From Deltaproteobacteria bacterium (lineage in GTDB: Bacteria; Desulfobacterota; B13-G15; RBG-16-54-18), in assembly GCA_003646745.1 (NCBI GenBank), contig QMLM01000072.1, positions 1 through 7,940 of the forward strand: a stretch of 7,940 nucleotides of DNA. Direction: 5' to 3'. The position numbers and the translations under genes are program-made. Below the pieces are notes generated by a model. It did not search any database. It saw only the letters and a list, made by a program, of their open reading frames with translations, and was not told where the DNA came from. Positions 7,460 to 7,940 of the stretch are shown piece after piece (the stretch's first letter is position 1; the number at the start of each line of letters is the position of its first letter).

Positions 7460-7940
7460 TCATTTTAACCATGGTGACCAAACCGGTTCCGTCTCATTGT
7501 ACCTAGATGTGGTCACCCTCCATGGACCACCTCCGTCTTCTGTCATGATATAGATGTCGTAGTTCCCTCTTCTATTGGAGGCAAAAGCGATATGTCTGCC
7601 ATCAGGGGCCCACGTTGGGTGCTCGTTGTTCCCCTTATGGGTTAACTTACGCAACTCAGCCCCATCCGGCCTGACGGTATAAATGTGGAATTTCCCTCCC
7701 TGCTGTCCGGCAAAAGCGATCTTATCCCCTTTAGGGGACCAAGCAGGGGAGCAGTTGTAGCTTCCCTCATAGGTTAACCTGCTGATCTTTTTGGTGGTCA
7801 GATCCATTATATATATATGAGGACTTCCTGTTCGGTCAGAGACGAAGGCGATCTTTTTCCCATCAGGTGACCAAGTTGGTGAGACCTCATTAGCCCAGGA
7901 GCGGGTAACTCTAGAGTGGTTCCTTTTCTTTAGGTCTAGG
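7460..7940 (-). CDS. tolB: Tol-Pal system protein TolB, C-terminal beta-propeller part (5' end cut by window)
   Basis: TolB is a periplasmic protein that binds Pal, and in E. coli it is regulated by the TolA-TolQ-TolR motor. Only the last 159 or so codons are visible (E. coli TolB 430), ending in TGA at 7460. The frame is open past the internal ATG at 7805-7807 to the window edge; the added residues include N-E-V-S-P-T-W-S-P-D-G, which continue the repeat, so that ATG is not the start. Three beta-propeller repeat units are seen, each with the pattern x-P-x-W-x-P-x-G-x-x-I-A-F followed by an x-I-Y segment: S-P-T-W-S-P-D-G, S-P-A-W-S-P-K-G and H-P-T-W-A-P-D-G. A final partial unit (E-P-V-W-S-P) closes the propeller, as is usual for TolB. 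The signal peptide and the N-terminal domain are outside the window. pal follows 31 bp downstream. Generic WD40-like propeller proteins look similar, but adjacent pal and cpoB make TolB the clear choice. Confidence 0.95.
   Translation of the reverse strand, partial: LDLKKRNHSRVTRSWANEVSPTWSPDGKKIAFVSDRTGSPHIYIMDLTTKKISRLTYEGSYNCSPAWSPKGDKIAFAGQQGGKFHIYTVRPDGAELRKLTHKGNNEHPTWAPDGRHIAFASNRRGNYDIYIMTEDGGGPWRVTTSRYNETEPVWSPWLK

Noticed and set aside
7805..7807. ATG as the start of a short 115-residue propeller protein
   Set aside because: The same frame continues without a stop to the window end and adds another propeller repeat, so this is the interior of tolB.
7806..7834. TATAAT on the - strand (7811-7806) as an internal promoter for pal and cpoB
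   Set aside because: It encodes the I-Y-I-M propeller segment of TolB, which is AT-rich by codon need, and the best-placed -35 (CGAACA, 17-bp spacer) matches the consensus at only three of six bases.
1..7940. CRISPR arrays, tRNAs, insertion sequences, riboswitches and phage or defence genes
   Set aside because: Five well-supported core genes fill almost all of the window and leave gaps of 31 bp or less. I saw no spaced direct repeats, terminal inverted repeats or tRNA-like folds.

Overview
The window is ordinary core-genome DNA from a Gram-negative bacterium. It holds two gene blocks that meet tail to tail: the end of an RNA polymerase operon (rpoB', rpoC) on the + strand, and the end of a tol-pal envelope operon (tolB', pal, cpoB/ybgF) on the - strand. 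Several things point to a proteobacterium-like lineage. RpoB carries the SI2-type insertion, RpoC carries a long SI3-type insertion inside the trigger loop, and the Tol-Pal system spans a double membrane. The protein wording, such as the RpoC N-terminus with its FFEKPKDP motif, most resembles the former Deltaproteobacteria (Desulfobacterota and relatives). That placement is from memory of the families, not from a search.

Layout. Positions 1-1910 are the C-terminal part of rpoB; the reading frame is open at the left edge, so the gene is cut by the window. After a 20-bp gap holding a perfect Shine-Dalgarno sequence, rpoC runs from a TTG at 1931 to 6088 and is complete. The rpoC stop overlaps the stop of cpoB by 4 bp (6085-6088). 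On the - strand, in transcription order, come tolB (3' part, 7940-7460, cut by the right edge), pal (7428-6886) and cpoB (6855-6085). The gaps between them are about 30 bp, and both downstream genes have strong ribosome binding sites. No stretch of 300 bases lacks a gene.

How the genes work together. RpoB and RpoC form the catalytic centre of RNA polymerase; the double-psi residues, the NADFDGD metal loop, the bridge helix and the trigger loop are all intact. TolB, Pal and CpoB are the periplasmic and outer-membrane part of the Tol-Pal machine. This machine holds the outer membrane to peptidoglycan and constricts it at division, and CpoB links it to peptidoglycan synthesis. The upstream tolQ, tolR and tolA genes would be expected beyond the right edge.

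I found no previously undescribed system. The points worth a second look are modest: the 4-bp convergent stop overlap with no recognisable terminator, the separation of rpoBC from the usual rpsL-rpsG-fusA neighbours, an atypical lipobox (L-P-Q-C) in Pal, and a lipoprotein-type signal in CpoB.
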